64,000 bases of DNA, taken from contig NZ_BAAAFC010000001.1 of assembly GCF_039523335.1 (NCBI RefSeq), forward strand, positions 1,426,001 through 1,490,000, read 5' to 3'. Source of the stretch: Marinobacter szutsaonensis (lineage in GTDB: Bacteria > Pseudomonadota > Gammaproteobacteria > Pseudomonadales > Oleiphilaceae). Position numbers and translations under genes: made by a program. A model generated the notes under the pieces. It ran no database searches and was not told the DNA's origin. It saw only the letters and a list, made by a program, of their open reading frames with translations. Shown here one piece after another: positions 45,761 through 56,630 of the stretch; the stretch's first letter is position 1; every line of letters starts with the position of its first letter.

Positions 45761-46533
45761 TGGGAAACTTCCTCTGAATTCAGGCCCTCAGGCCTGCCAA
45801 AACCATGAACCCACTCGGGAAAAACCGCGAAGATCTGGCGGTCACCGCTCCGGGTGAGCCCTGTAAAAGCATCCTCGCAGAGCAGCGCCGACATGTTCCA
45901 GCCCGCGCCCCGATACCATCCGCCTGCCGAAACGGGCTTGCCGGCCCAGGTAACAACCAGGCCATTTTTCTCCAGCATCGGCTCAACAAAGCCCGCCTCC
46001 GACACCGCCGCATGGGTGTTATTGTGCAGTAACAGACCCAGCGCCGAGCTGTAGTCCCCGGCTTCATAAATCTGCTGCCGTGCCGGCTTTACGCCCACTT
46101 TCGCCAGTGCTGCCAGGGCCAACCGGGAACCCAGCGGATCCGGACCTGCCACTGTCGCCAGGTCTCGCCCGTCCAGGTCGGCAATTGAACCTACCCCCGC
46201 CGTTCGGCGGGTCACCCAGACAGGCGTGGGCCGATTACCATTCCGGTTGGTTGCCACCAGCACGGGCTCATTGCCGGACCCGGTCTCACCAAGCCGATAC
46301 TCGAGCACGACATCCTGTTCAGGCTCACCAAACCGCACGTCCGCAGAACAGCCGGCCTGTGCCAGAAAACTGGTCAGACGGTGGCGAGCGACGGCGGTTA
46401 CCTTCGTGACAGACTCGATGCTGATTCCCAATGGCGACGGAGCTCCGGCTGCAGCAGGGCCCCCCGACACCGCCATGCCAAACGCCAGTGCCAGAGCAGC
46501 CCGGCCCTCATGACAGTTACAGACCAAGCGCAT
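45757..46533 (-). CDS. PhnD-like periplasmic substrate-binding protein in the nir operon
   Basis: A protein of about 258 residues of the phosphate/phosphonate-binding (PhnD-like) superfamily: a signal-like hydrophobic start (ALALAFGMAVSGGPAAAG), LVATNRNGNRPTPVWVTRR, a GSIADLDGRDLATVAGPDPLGSRL segment and a loop LLLHNNTHAAVSEAGFVEP. There is no ABC permease or ATPase nearby. The start is uncertain: ATG 46533 overlaps the nirF stop by 17 bases and lacks a clear ribosome-binding site. It lies between nirF and nirQ with overlaps on both sides, so a role in nitrite reduction, heme d1 trafficking or signalling is inferred. Confidence 0.75.
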   Translation of the reverse strand: MRLVCNCHEGRAALALAFGMAVSGGPAAAGAPSPLGISIESVTKVTAVARHRLTSFLAQAGCSADVRFGEPEQDVVLEYRLGETGSGNEPVLVATNRNGNRPTPVWVTRRTAGVGSIADLDGRDLATVAGPDPLGSRLALAALAKVGVKPARQQIYEAGDYSSALGLLLHNNTHAAVSEAGFVEPMLEKNGLVVTWAGKPVSAGGWYRGAGWNMSALLCEDAFTGLTRSGDRQIFAVFPEWVHGFGRPEGLNSEEVSQ

Positions 46534-47734
46534 GGGCCCGGCTGGTAAAGAAGATGCCACTGGGCTTCTCCGCATCGAGCGTCGCCACCGGCTCCAGGGT
46601 CCGGGTGCTGTACACCGTCACCCGGTTGCTGTCCCGGGCAGAAACCCACACCTCTTCGCCCCGGGGCGTAAACTCCATATGCAGTACCGCCTCACCGGGT
46701 GCCAGGGTACGGATGATCTTTCGGCTCTGGCTGTCGATCACCTGGACAACGTCATTCTTCGGATGGGCAAAACTGACCCAGATCTGCCGGTTGTCGGGGC
46801 TGGCCATCACGAACACCGGCTGACCCTGCACCGGAATCCGGTCCACCAGTGACCAGTCATCCATCTTCGCCACCAGCACCTGGTGGTGTCCCACCGCCGG
46901 GAAAAACGCACGGCCATCGGCGATGGCCCAGCCTTCCAGGTGGGGCATCTTGTACACCGGCAGTTTCTGTTCGCCCTTGCCATAATCCGGCAGGATCTCG
47001 GTTACCCCCTGCTCCGGATTCCACAGATCCAGCAAGGACAAGCCGTCTTCGCCGAAGAGACCGGCAATATAGTGGCGGCCATCCGGGGTAATCAGTGCAT
47101 CGTAGGGGGCATCACCGGCGTCGAATCTGCGAACCGCCGGCTCGGGAGCGGCCATATCGAGGGTCCAGATCTGGTCCGCATCAAACAGGCTGAAGACAAA
47201 CCGGTTGCCCGGCGCATCCACCAGCCCAACAGTCTTGGATTGCACTGTCTTGCCCTCGGCGTCGGAGTAGCTGGCCGGAATGTTCATCACCAGCTCCAGG
47301 GTCTCGCTATCAAAAACCTTCACGCCACCCGGTTCGTAATTGGAAACCGCCACGAACCGGCCATCCTGGGAAATAGCACCTCCAATGCTGTTGCCCGACT
47401 GGATCACGCGGTTGACGATTGCGCGGGTCAACAGATCCACCTTGGTCAGCCCGCCATCGCGGCCGAACACATAGCCATAGCGGCCGTCCCGGGAGTACAC
47501 CACCGAGGCGTGGGAGAGGTCTCCGAGCCCTTCAACCCGCCCTAGCAGTGTATGCCGAGAGGTATTGATCACCAGGACCGAGCCGGTCGCACGCTCGATG
47601 ATCAGCCCGAGATCACCGGTGCCCATCGGTTCATGCGGTGGTAAGGCAGGAGTGAACACCTGGCAGCCTGTGAGCCCCACCATCAGGAGCACTATCAGTA
47701 ACAGACGATGGCAAACGTGTCCGGGACGATCCAT
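46517..47734 (-). CDS. nirF: NirF, heme d1 biosynthesis protein (lipoprotein)
   Basis: Needed for heme d1 maturation, probably at the precursor step before NirN. An eight-bladed d1-type propeller without a cytochrome c domain: LGLIIERATGSVLVINTSRH, SRDGRYGYVFGRDGGLTKVD, IGGAISQDGRFVAVSNYEPGG, AVGHHQVLVAKMDDW. The N-terminus has a lipobox (MVGLTGCQ), so it is membrane-anchored in the periplasm. ATG 47734 has CGGAGG 11 bases upstream; ATG 47761, which overlaps the nirC stop by four bases, is the alternative. Confidence 0.93.
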   Translation of the reverse strand: MDRPGHVCHRLLLIVLLMVGLTGCQVFTPALPPHEPMGTGDLGLIIERATGSVLVINTSRHTLLGRVEGLGDLSHASVVYSRDGRYGYVFGRDGGLTKVDLLTRAIVNRVIQSGNSIGGAISQDGRFVAVSNYEPGGVKVFDSETLELVMNIPASYSDAEGKTVQSKTVGLVDAPGNRFVFSLFDADQIWTLDMAAPEPAVRRFDAGDAPYDALITPDGRHYIAGLFGEDGLSLLDLWNPEQGVTEILPDYGKGEQKLPVYKMPHLEGWAIADGRAFFPAVGHHQVLVAKMDDWSLVDRIPVQGQPVFVMASPDNRQIWVSFAHPKNDVVQVIDSQSRKIIRTLAPGEAVLHMEFTPRGEEVWVSARDSNRVTVYSTRTLEPVATLDAEKPSGIFFTSRAHALGL

Positions 47735-47757
47735 TGCTTGGCGAACCTCCGAGTGGG

Positions 47758-48099
47758 TCATTGTTGTAAAACCAGGGTCCCGGCCTTTAACTGCCGACTG
47801 ATCCAGTCAATTTCTTCCGGCGCCAGAAGAGGCTTCCAGGGCGGCATGGCGGTGTCCGGAACCCCCTCTCGGATGATCGCCGCGATGGCTTCGGCAGGCA
47901 GCCGTTCCAGATTCTCGGGGCGCAGAGCAGGCCCCAGTCCACCCTTGAGAGTCATGCCATGGCAGGATCCGCAATCCTGCAACACCAGGTTGGCCAGGTC
48001 CGATTGGGTGCGGGATTCCGCGCCGGTGACCGGCGTCAGCAGCAGGGAACAAACCGCAAGGAGACTCAGCTCCCGCTTCCAGCCTTTACGCCTGCCCAT
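47758..48099 (-). CDS. nirC: NirC-type cytochrome c
   Basis: A 113-residue periplasmic monoheme cytochrome: signal peptide ending near PVTGA, heme site DCGSCHGMTLKGGLGPAL, axial-Met region DTAMPPW. NirC donates electrons to NirS or takes part in d1 maturation. ATG 48099 follows GGGAGCGGA. First gene of the leftward nir operon, divergent from nirS, with a near-consensus FNR box centred 68 bases upstream. Confidence 0.92.
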   Translation of the reverse strand: MGRRKGWKRELSLLAVCSLLLTPVTGAESRTQSDLANLVLQDCGSCHGMTLKGGLGPALRPENLERLPAEAIAAIIREGVPDTAMPPWKPLLAPEEIDWISRQLKAGTLVLQQ

Positions 48100-48160
48100 C
48101 GCTCCGCTCCCGTTTTCAGATTTGCAGGAATCATGGTCGCAACGCCGTATTGCGTCATCC

Positions 48161-48174
48161 TTGATATTGATTAA
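48161..48174. promoter_or_regulatory. FNR/Dnr-like box before nirC
   Basis: TTGATATTGATTAA, one base off TTGAT-N4-ATCAA, centred about 68 bases before nirC. Confidence 0.65.
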
Positions 48175-48245
48175 AAGAGGAGCGCAATACCATTGGTCAT
48201 TGGAAATACCCACTGAGGGGTAGTCGGACCACAAATAACATTCAT

Positions 48246-48259
48246 CTGATATTAATCAA
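48246..48259. promoter_or_regulatory. FNR/Dnr-like box before nirS
   Basis: CTGATATTAATCAA, one base off consensus, centred about 67 bases before nirS, mirroring the nirC site. Confidence 0.7.
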
Positions 48260-48301
48260 TGTTCATGAAGCTCAAGAAGCGAAATCTAAAGGGACTCTTA
48301 A

Positions 48302-50047
<1,746 letters not shown>

Positions 50048-50074
50048 CCCGTTTCCGGCCCGGAGGACAGATCA

Positions 50075-50539
50075 ATGAGACTGGATAGTACTGACAAGCA
50101 ACTGATTAACCTGTATCAGCGGGATCTCCCGGTGTGCGAGCGTCCCTACCTGGAGATGTCACGGCAACTGGGTATCTCCGAGGATGAGGTTATCGACCGC
50201 TTGCAGACCCTCCAGTCCGATCAGGTCGTCAGCCGGGTCGGACCCGTATTCGAACACCGGCGGGCAGGCGCCAGCCTGCTTGCCGCGGTGGCAGCGCCGG
50301 AGGAACAGATGGACCTGGTGGCTGCCCGTATCAATCGTGCGCCGGGAGTCAATCACAACTACGCCCGGGAGCACACCTACAATCTCTGGTTTGTCATGAC
50401 CGCACCGGATGAAGACACTCTAGATGAGCGGCTCGACGAGCTGGAACACCAGCTGCGCCTGCCCATGCTGAGGTTGCCCATGGTCGAGGGCTACCACATC
50501 GATCTGGGTTTCGACATCGACTGGGAGGCGTTGCCGTGA
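50075..50539 (+). CDS. nirD: Siroheme decarboxylase subunit NirD
   Basis: AsnC/Lrp-fold subunit of the enzyme that decarboxylates siroheme to didecarboxysiroheme in heme d1 synthesis. 154 residues: winged-helix start LDSTDKQLINLYQRDLPV and the active-site segment HNYAREHTYNLWFV. GGAGGACAG precedes the ATG; the stop overlaps nirL (GTGA). Belongs to the AhbA-like half of the set, like NirG. Confidence 0.93.
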   Translation: MRLDSTDKQLINLYQRDLPVCERPYLEMSRQLGISEDEVIDRLQTLQSDQVVSRVGPVFEHRRAGASLLAAVAAPEEQMDLVAARINRAPGVNHNYAREHTYNLWFVMTAPDEDTLDERLDELEHQLRLPMLRLPMVEGYHIDLGFDIDWEALP

Positions 50540-51075
50540 ACACCTCCATTGATTACCTGGCGGTGGTTCCGGAAGTGGCCGGCCAGGGGCCGATCAGCGC
50601 CTGGGGACTGCTACGGCTTCGACAGCAGCTGGAGCATGGGCTCCCCCTGACCACCCGGCCCTGGCAAACCCTCGCCGAGCAGACCGGTCTGACGGAACAG
50701 GAAGTCATGACCGCCGTGGACCAGTGGCAGGCCCAGGGCCTGATCAAACGGCTCGGCCTGGTGGTGAGACACCGCACCCTGGGCTACACCGCCAACGCGA
50801 TGGTGGTCTGGGACGTGCCGGATCGTTGGGTCACGTCCGTTGGTGAGGCCATCGCCGGGGCGCCCTTCGTGACCCTTTGCTATCAGCGCCCTCGCCGGCT
50901 TCCGGACTGGCCCTACAACCTGTTCTGCATGATTCATGGTGTCGATCGCAACCGGGTGTTGTCCCAGATCGACAGTCTCATCGCCGACAAGCACCTTCAG
51001 GACTTTCCCCACACGGTGCTGTTCAGCACCAAAGCCTACCGCCAACGGGGAGGCCGTTATGTCAGCCACGATTGA
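50536..51075 (+). CDS. nirL: Siroheme decarboxylase subunit NirL
   Basis: 179 residues, AsnC/Lrp-like, partner of NirD in siroheme decarboxylation. It has helix-turn-helix-like TLAEQTGLTEQEVMTAVDQW and the segment FVTLCYQRPRRLPDWPYNLF typical of the NirL/NirH half. GTG start coupled by four bases to nirD; nirG begins 16 bases before its stop. Confidence 0.92.
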   Translation: MNTSIDYLAVVPEVAGQGPISAWGLLRLRQQLEHGLPLTTRPWQTLAEQTGLTEQEVMTAVDQWQAQGLIKRLGLVVRHRTLGYTANAMVVWDVPDRWVTSVGEAIAGAPFVTLCYQRPRRLPDWPYNLFCMIHGVDRNRVLSQIDSLIADKHLQDFPHTVLFSTKAYRQRGGRYVSHD

Positions 51076-51550
51076 GCGCCCGTGTCGGGAGGCGCAGCAG
51101 CCGGGATTCACCGATCTGGAGAAAGCGGTTATCAACCGGCTCCAGCACGGCCTGCCCCTGGTTGCCAGTCCTTACCTGGCCGTGGCCGAAGAACTCGGAA
51201 TCAGCGAACAGGCCCTGCTCGACACCCTTGAAAAATTGCTCGAAGAGCGGGTCTTTACCCGTTTCGGCCCGATGTTCAATGCCGGTGAAATGGGTGGCGG
51301 GCTCACGCTCGCGGCGATGCGCGTGGCCGAATGGGACTTCGACCGGGTCGCCAGCCAGGTCAACGCCTTTGAGGAAGTGGCTCACAACTACCGCCGGGAG
51401 CATGAACTGAACATGTGGTTCGTTCTGGCGACCGAGACCGGGGAAGGCATCGCCGAGGTGATCGAACAGATCGAAGCGCGCACCGGCTACCCGGTCTACA
51501 ACATGCCCAAGGAGGAGGAGTTCCATGTCCGTCTCCACTTTTCCGTCTGA
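51059..51550 (+). CDS. nirG: Siroheme decarboxylase subunit NirG
   Basis: 163 residues, NirD-like: LVASPYLAVAEELGISEQAL and AHNYRREHELNMWFV. ATG 51059 has GGGGAGG upstream and overlaps nirL. The stop overlaps nirH by 26 bases. Confidence 0.92.
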   Translation: MSATIERPCREAQQPGFTDLEKAVINRLQHGLPLVASPYLAVAEELGISEQALLDTLEKLLEERVFTRFGPMFNAGEMGGGLTLAAMRVAEWDFDRVASQVNAFEEVAHNYRREHELNMWFVLATETGEGIAEVIEQIEARTGYPVYNMPKEEEFHVRLHFSV

Positions 51551-52073
51551 ACGGGCCGCTGGCGACAGTTACCAGCTCTGCACCAGGGACCGTCAACTGA
51601 TTCTGGCCACCCAGGCGGGCCTACCGTTGACCACCGATCCCTGGGCCACGCTGGGCGAACAACTGGGCATCCCGGCGGACGAAGTCCTGGCCCGGTTCCA
51701 GCGCATGCAGGACGCCGGGGTCCTACGGCGGGTGGCCGCGGTGCCCGATCACTACAAACTCGGTTACCGCTTCAACGGCATGACCGTGTGGGATGTCGAC
51801 GACGAGGCCGTCTCGACGATGGGGCAGCGCGTCAGTGAACTGCCCTTTGTCAGCCACTGCTACCGCCGCCCCAGGCACCTTCCCTGGTGGAGCTACAACC
51901 TGTTTGCCATGGTCCACGGTACCAGCCAGCAGGAAGTGGAAGACAAGGCAAGGCAGATCAGAGACCTGCTGGGAGAGACCTGTTCCAGCCACACCATCCT
52001 TTACAGCTCGGCGATTCTCAAGAAAACCGGCTTACGACTGAAAAAGCAGGGAGATGCCCCATGTTCCGAATGA
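51525..52073 (+). CDS. nirH: Siroheme decarboxylase subunit NirH
   Basis: 182 residues, NirL-like: LTTDPWATLGEQLGIPADEV and FVSHCYRRPRHLPWWSYNLF. The four genes D, L, G, H are all separate here rather than fused. AAGGAGGAG precedes the ATG inside nirG. Overlaps nirJ by 13 bases. Confidence 0.92.
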   Translation: MSVSTFPSERAAGDSYQLCTRDRQLILATQAGLPLTTDPWATLGEQLGIPADEVLARFQRMQDAGVLRRVAAVPDHYKLGYRFNGMTVWDVDDEAVSTMGQRVSELPFVSHCYRRPRHLPWWSYNLFAMVHGTSQQEVEDKARQIRDLLGETCSSHTILYSSAILKKTGLRLKKQGDAPCSE

Positions 52074-53257
52074 CCCGCTACATCAAGAGCCTGATGGAGC
52101 CGACTCCGGTGCGTCCGGTTCCGAAGCCCTCCGGCCCTGTGGTGATCTGGAACCTGATCCGCCGCTGCAATCTCACCTGCAAACACTGTTATTCGATCTC
52201 GGCGGACATCGACTTCAAGGGCGAACTGAGCACCGAGGAAGTCTACGCCACCATGGACGATCTCAAGGCCTTCGGCGTGCCGGTACTGATCCTCTCCGGC
52301 GGGGAACCGCTGATGCGGCCGGACATCTTCGAGATCTCCCACCGAGCCAAGGCCATGGGTTTCTATGTAGGCCTGTCCACCAATGGCACCCTGATCACCG
52401 AAGACAATATCGGCAAGATTGCCGGGGTGGGCTACGACTATGTCGGCATCAGCATCGATGGCCTGGAGCAGACCCACGACGCCTTCCGCCAGAAGAAAGG
52501 CGCCTTCCGGGAATCCATGCACGCCGTTGCCCTGTGCAAGCAGGCGGGCATCAAGGTGGGTCTGCGCTTTACCCTGACCCAGGATAACTACCCGGAGTTG
52601 CCGGCCATGCTCGACATGCTGGACGAGCACCACATCGACAAGTTCTACCTGTCGCACCTGAATTACTCCGGCCGGGGTGGTCGCAACCGCAAACGCGATG
52701 CCTGGTACGACATGACGCGAGACGCCATGACCCTGCTGTTCAATCACTGCCACGACGAGCTGAAGCGCGGCATCGAGCGGGAATACGTCACCGGCAACAA
52801 CGACGCGGACGGCCCCTTCCTGATCGAGTGGGCCAAGGAACACTACCCGGACCAGGTACCGGCCCTGACGCAGCGCCTGACCAACTGGGGCGGCAACTCC
52901 TCCGGCGTCAACATTTCCAACATCGACAACTTGGGTGTCGTGCATCCGGATACGTTCTGGTGGGATTACAACCTGGGCAATGTCCGGCAGACCCCGTTCT
53001 CGACAATCTGGTCCGAAACCCGGGATCCCCTGATGCAGGGCTTCCGCCAGCACCCGAGACCGGTCAAGGGCCGCTGCGCCGGGTGCAAATACCTGGGTAT
53101 CTGCAACGGCAACACCCGGGTGCGGGCCTACAACATTTCCAGGGACTTCTGGGAAGAGGATCCCGGCTGTTACCTGACCAACGAGGAAATCGGTGTGGTG
53201 GATGCGCCCCGACGTGTGGCCGCCCCGGTGACAGAAATTCCGGTACACAATCTGTGA
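52061..53257 (+). CDS. nirJ: NirJ, radical SAM heme d1 synthesis protein
   Basis: Radical SAM enzyme acting on didecarboxysiroheme to remove the propionate side chains on the path to heme d1. 398 residues: SAM cluster motif [27 protein letters not shown], and a C-terminal SPASM-like Cys region [16 protein letters not shown] with a further Cys in [12 protein letters not shown] 52061 follows AGGGAGATG and overlaps nirH. nirE follows after 11 bases. Confidence 0.96.
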   Translation: MFRMTRYIKSLMEPTPVRPVPKPSGPVVIWNLIRRCNLTCKHCYSISADIDFKGELSTEEVYATMDDLKAFGVPVLILSGGEPLMRPDIFEISHRAKAMGFYVGLSTNGTLITEDNIGKIAGVGYDYVGISIDGLEQTHDAFRQKKGAFRESMHAVALCKQAGIKVGLRFTLTQDNYPELPAMLDMLDEHHIDKFYLSHLNYSGRGGRNRKRDAWYDMTRDAMTLLFNHCHDELKRGIEREYVTGNNDADGPFLIEWAKEHYPDQVPALTQRLTNWGGNSSGVNISNIDNLGVVHPDTFWWDYNLGNVRQTPFSTIWSETRDPLMQGFRQHPRPVKGRCAGCKYLGICNGNTRVRAYNISRDFWEEDPGCYLTNEEIGVVDAPRRVAAPVTEIPVHNL

Positions 53258-53268
53258 GGAGTGGCGCC

Positions 53269-54105
53269 ATGACCCCCAATCCAAGGAAGAAATGCCTGGT
53301 GGAATTCCAGCTCGCGGAGCAGCCGCTGCGCCCCGGCGAAGTTGCCATTGTCGGCGCCGGCCCCGGCGATCCCGGCCTGCTGACACTGCGGGCCCTGATG
53401 CTCATCCAGCAGGCGGACGCCATTGTCTATGACCGCCTGGTGTCACCCCAGATCATGGAATTCGTCAATCCCGGCGCCGAACGAATCCACGTGGGCAAGG
53501 CCAGCGGCTGCCATTACGTGCCCCAGGAGGAGACCAACGAACTGCTGGTCAAACTCGCCACCCGGAAACGCAGAGTGGTCAGGCTCAAGGGCGGAGACCC
53601 GTACATCTTCGGCCGTGGCGGCGAAGAGGCGGAGGTGCTGGTGGATAACGACATCGATTTCCTGGTTGTGCCTGGCATCACCTCCGCTGCCGGCTGTGCC
53701 TCCTACTGCGGAATCCCTCTCACCCACCGGGACTATGCCCAGAGCGTGACGTTCGTTACCGGCCACCGCAAAGCCGACCACTCCCTGGAGCTGAACTGGG
53801 CCGTACTCGCAGCTCCAGGTCAGACCCGCGTGTTCTACATGGGCCTGCACAACGCCCCGACCATTGTCCGGGAACTCACCGCTCACGGTCTTGCGGCGGA
53901 CTGCCCGGTAGCCCTGGTGGAGCGGGGAACAACGCCCCTGCAGCACATGACGGTGACCACCCTTGAGGACCTTGAAGACACCATCCGAAGAGAAGATTTC
54001 CAACCCCCGACGCTGATCATCGTCGGTGAGGTGGTCAAACTGGCCGACAAACTGGCCCGGCCGGCCCAGGCAGGCTGGGACAGCGCCCTGACCCGCCCGG
54101 CCTGA
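53269..54105 (+). CDS. nirE: NirE, uroporphyrinogen-III C-methyltransferase
   Basis: S-adenosylmethionine:uroporphyrinogen III methyltransferase making precorrin-2, first dedicated step of heme d1 (and siroheme) synthesis. 278 residues: [83 protein letters not shown] precedes the ATG. Within nirS-N. Confidence 0.95.
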   Translation: MTPNPRKKCLVEFQLAEQPLRPGEVAIVGAGPGDPGLLTLRALMLIQQADAIVYDRLVSPQIMEFVNPGAERIHVGKASGCHYVPQEETNELLVKLATRKRRVVRLKGGDPYIFGRGGEEAEVLVDNDIDFLVVPGITSAAGCASYCGIPLTHRDYAQSVTFVTGHRKADHSLELNWAVLAAPGQTRVFYMGLHNAPTIVRELTAHGLAADCPVALVERGTTPLQHMTVTTLEDLEDTIRREDFQPPTLIIVGEVVKLADKLARPAQAGWDSALTRPA

Positions 54106-54127
54106 ACGACACCCGACAACCCGGAAC

Positions 54128-55660
54128 ATGGAGCCATCCCCGGTGACGCAACACAGACTACCGATCAGCCAGATCCTGAAATCCGCTCTGTTAATGGGTG
54201 CCAGCCTGCTTGCCGCGCCGGCCCTGCTGGCAGAGACCGGCGCGCCAACCGACGCCCTCTACCAGCAACATTGTGCCAGCTGCCACGGCACGGATCGGCT
54301 CGGCGGCATGGGCCCGGCCCTGTTACCGGAAAACCTCTCGCGCCTGCGTCAGACCGAGGCCGAGAAGGCCATCATCGACGGCCGCCCTGCCACCCAGATG
54401 CCCGCCTTTGGCGATACCCTGAGCCAGGAATCGGTCACGGCATTGGCCAACTTTATCTACCAGCCTCCGGAAGTCACGCCGGTCTGGGGCGAACAGGAAA
54501 TCCTCAGCAGCCACCTGTTACCCCACCCGAAAGGCAGTCTGCCCGATGAGCCGGTGTTCGAAGCGGACATGATGAACCTGTTCCTGGTGGTGGAAATCGG
54601 CGACCACCACGTCACCCTGCTTGATGGGGACACCATGGAGCCAATCCACCGCTTTGAAAGTCGCTACGCCCTTCATGGCGGCCCGAAATACAGCCCGGAT
54701 GGCCGTTACGTCTACTTTGGCTCCCGGGACGGCTGGATCACCAAGTACGATCTGTACAACCTGAAAGTGGTGGCGGAAGTCCGCGCCGGTATCAACATGC
54801 GCAACATCGCCGTCTCCGCCGACGGGGACCATGTCATGGCCGCCAATTATCTGCCCCACACCCTGGTTCTTTTCGACGCGACCAACCTCGAACTCATGGA
54901 GATTATCCCGGTGGAAAACGACGCTGGTGGCAGCTCAAGGGTCAGTGCTGTGTATGCCGCCCCGCCGCGGGACAGTTTCATCGCCGCGCTCAAGGACATT
55001 CCCGAAGCCTGGGAAATCACAGTGAAAGATGACAGGGCCAACGTCCGCCGGATGCAGATCGACACCCTGCTGGACGATTTTTTCTTCGACCCCGGATACG
55101 AACACGTCATCGGCGCCGCCCGAGACGGCAAACGCGGCTATGTGATCAACCTCAACACCGGCAACACCATCGCCAAACTGCCGCTTCCCGGCATGCCCCA
55201 CCTGGGCTCCGGCATTACCTGGGAATACCAGGGCAAACGCGTTATGGCCACGCCGCACTTCCGCACCGGCGCGGTTTCCATCATCGACATGGACAACTGG
55301 GAGGTCATCAAGACCCTGGAAACCGAGGGCCCCGGTTTCTTCATGCGCAGCCACGAAAACTCGCGATACGCCTGGGTGGATGTGTTCTTCGGCCCCAACA
55401 GGGACAAGGTCCACGTCATCGACAAGCAGACCCTGGAGATCGTCAAAACGCTTCAGCCGGCTCCGGGCAAGGTCGCGGCTCACGTGGAATTCGACCGCTA
55501 CGGCGAGAAGCTGCTGCTGAGCGTCTGGGACAAGGACGGCGCGGTCATCGTCTACGATGCCGACACCCTGGAGGAGGAAAAGCGCATTCCGATGAACAAG
55601 CCTTCCGGCAAGTACAACGTCTGGAACAAGATCAACTATGAAGAAGGAACCAGTCACTGA
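54128..55660 (+). CDS. nirN: NirN, dihydro-heme d1 dehydrogenase
   Basis: Periplasmic NirS paralogue that performs the last oxidation to heme d1. 510 residues: signal peptide ending near ALLAE, heme c site CASCHGTDRLGGMGPALL with axial region TQMPAF, and a d1 propeller (MNLFLVVEIGDHHVTLLDGD, SPDGRYVYFGSRDGWITKYD, VMATPHFRTGAVSIIDMDNW). ATG 54128 has only weak GGAAC upstream; an in-frame GTG at 54143 is possible. Last gene of the rightward nir operon; repeat copy 4 follows 20 bases after its stop. Confidence 0.95.
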   Translation: MEPSPVTQHRLPISQILKSALLMGASLLAAPALLAETGAPTDALYQQHCASCHGTDRLGGMGPALLPENLSRLRQTEAEKAIIDGRPATQMPAFGDTLSQESVTALANFIYQPPEVTPVWGEQEILSSHLLPHPKGSLPDEPVFEADMMNLFLVVEIGDHHVTLLDGDTMEPIHRFESRYALHGGPKYSPDGRYVYFGSRDGWITKYDLYNLKVVAEVRAGINMRNIAVSADGDHVMAANYLPHTLVLFDATNLELMEIIPVENDAGGSSRVSAVYAAPPRDSFIAALKDIPEAWEITVKDDRANVRRMQIDTLLDDFFFDPGYEHVIGAARDGKRGYVINLNTGNTIAKLPLPGMPHLGSGITWEYQGKRVMATPHFRTGAVSIIDMDNWEVIKTLETEGPGFFMRSHENSRYAWVDVFFGPNRDKVHVIDKQTLEIVKTLQPAPGKVAAHVEFDRYGEKLLLSVWDKDGAVIVYDADTLEEEKRIPMNKPSGKYNVWNKINYEEGTSH

Positions 55661-55680
55661 GGACCCGCAGGAATGAAAAT

Positions 55681-55710
55681 GGGGTCAGATGAAGGCTTTC
55701 ATCTGACCCC
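55681..55710. repeat. GGGGTCAGA palindromic repeat, copy 4
   Basis: Perfect 13-base arms (GGGGTCAGATGAA and its complement) with loop GGCT. Right flank GTCTTGGCGGACCT matches that of copy 3. It may double as a terminator for nirN. A partial arm GGGGTCAGA recurs at 55835, just before the next start codon. Confidence 0.87.
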
Positions 55711-55846
55711 GTCTTGGCGGACCTCTTCGCAGCCAAAAGCTACCAACCTAAATCGACTCAGTGAAAAAGCCTTAATGATTTAAGTCATTTCAAAAGATGC
55801 TTTTCTGATACCATAATTTACCCATAGTCCAATCGGGGTCAGAACC

Positions 55847-56557
55847 ATGAACAGCATCTTCAGGCCAGACGTCTCCTCCGCCCCCTGCATGCTGGGCGAA
55901 AACAACCCTGACATCATTCAGCAGGACAGCGCACCCGCCGAAGTCGCTCTGCTTAACGGCCTCAGCCGGGTGTTCGGTATTCGTCTGGGCAACGACCAGC
56001 ACAGCCCGGAAGCCCGATTCCTCGGCGATCTGACCCGCCTGTTTCATCAGCGCCGGATTGATGGCGAGACGAACCTGGAAAAACACGATTCCCCCTGGGC
56101 GAATGTCTATCTCATCCAGTACGGCATCCTCAGGCTGTTCCGGGAAGCGCCCAACGGCAAAATCTCTGTACACCACTTCTTCTCCGAAGGTGACCTGGTA
56201 TGGCCGGTCTTCGGCCGCAGCCGGACGGTGCGCAATACCCTGTGCCTGACCTCCAGCACACCGGCGACTCTCTGGGTCGCGGACTTTGCCGCGTTCCGAT
56301 CTGCCATCCAGTCCCACGGCGACGGTCTGTGGCCCCGCTTTGCCCTGGCACTGACGGAGGAGCTGGCGGAGCTGACCAGTATGAGGGAGTTCCGGAAACA
56401 CACCATGCCGGCGAGCGAACGCTACAAACTGTTGCTGGAAGAATACCCGGAGCTGGTTCGACGGGTGCCGGACAACCAGCTGGCGTCCTGGCTGGGGGTG
56501 GTGCCGGCGACTTTCTCGCGGCTGAAAACCGGTTCCGCTGACCGGGCCGCTCGCTGA
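55847..56557 (+). CDS. Crp/Fnr-family transcription regulator
   Basis: A 236-residue regulator with a cyclic-nucleotide-binding-like sensor domain (about residues 65-165: NVYLIQYGILRLFREAPNGK, VHHFFSEGDLVWPVFG) and a C-terminal helix-turn-helix VPDNQLASWLGVVPATFSRL. It has no N-terminal Cys cluster, so it is not an oxygen-sensing FNR. The recognition helix lacks the Glu of the FNR/Dnr E-xx-SR pattern (PATFSR), so its target probably differs from the TTGAT boxes of this window. The upstream region has repeat copy 4 and a partial repeat reaching the start. Signal unknown; adjacency to nirN suggests a denitrification link. Confidence 0.82.
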   Translation: MNSIFRPDVSSAPCMLGENNPDIIQQDSAPAEVALLNGLSRVFGIRLGNDQHSPEARFLGDLTRLFHQRRIDGETNLEKHDSPWANVYLIQYGILRLFREAPNGKISVHHFFSEGDLVWPVFGRSRTVRNTLCLTSSTPATLWVADFAAFRSAIQSHGDGLWPRFALALTEELAELTSMREFRKHTMPASERYKLLLEEYPELVRRVPDNQLASWLGVVPATFSRLKTGSADRAAR

Positions 56558-56566
56558 TCCGGGCAC

Positions 56567-56598
56567 AAAAAAGGGCAGCCAGGAACCCTGACTGCCCA
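56567..56598 (-). terminator. Terminator for wrbA (possibly two-way)
   Basis: GGGCAG / CTGCCC stem extended by CAGG/CCTG, with T6 on the minus-strand side and A-rich flank on the other, between the converging wrbA and crp-like genes. Confidence 0.75.
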
Positions 56599-56630
56599 AA
56601 ACCGCTCAACGCTTTGCAGAGCAATATCGA

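Noticed and set aside
52001..53386. 461-codon minus-strand frame opposite nirJ
   Set aside because: Antisense shadow of the radical SAM gene.
55847..56557. Naming the regulator dnr/nnrR
   Set aside because: Its recognition helix lacks the Glu expected for TTGAT-type boxes, so the denitrification regulator is probably encoded elsewhere.
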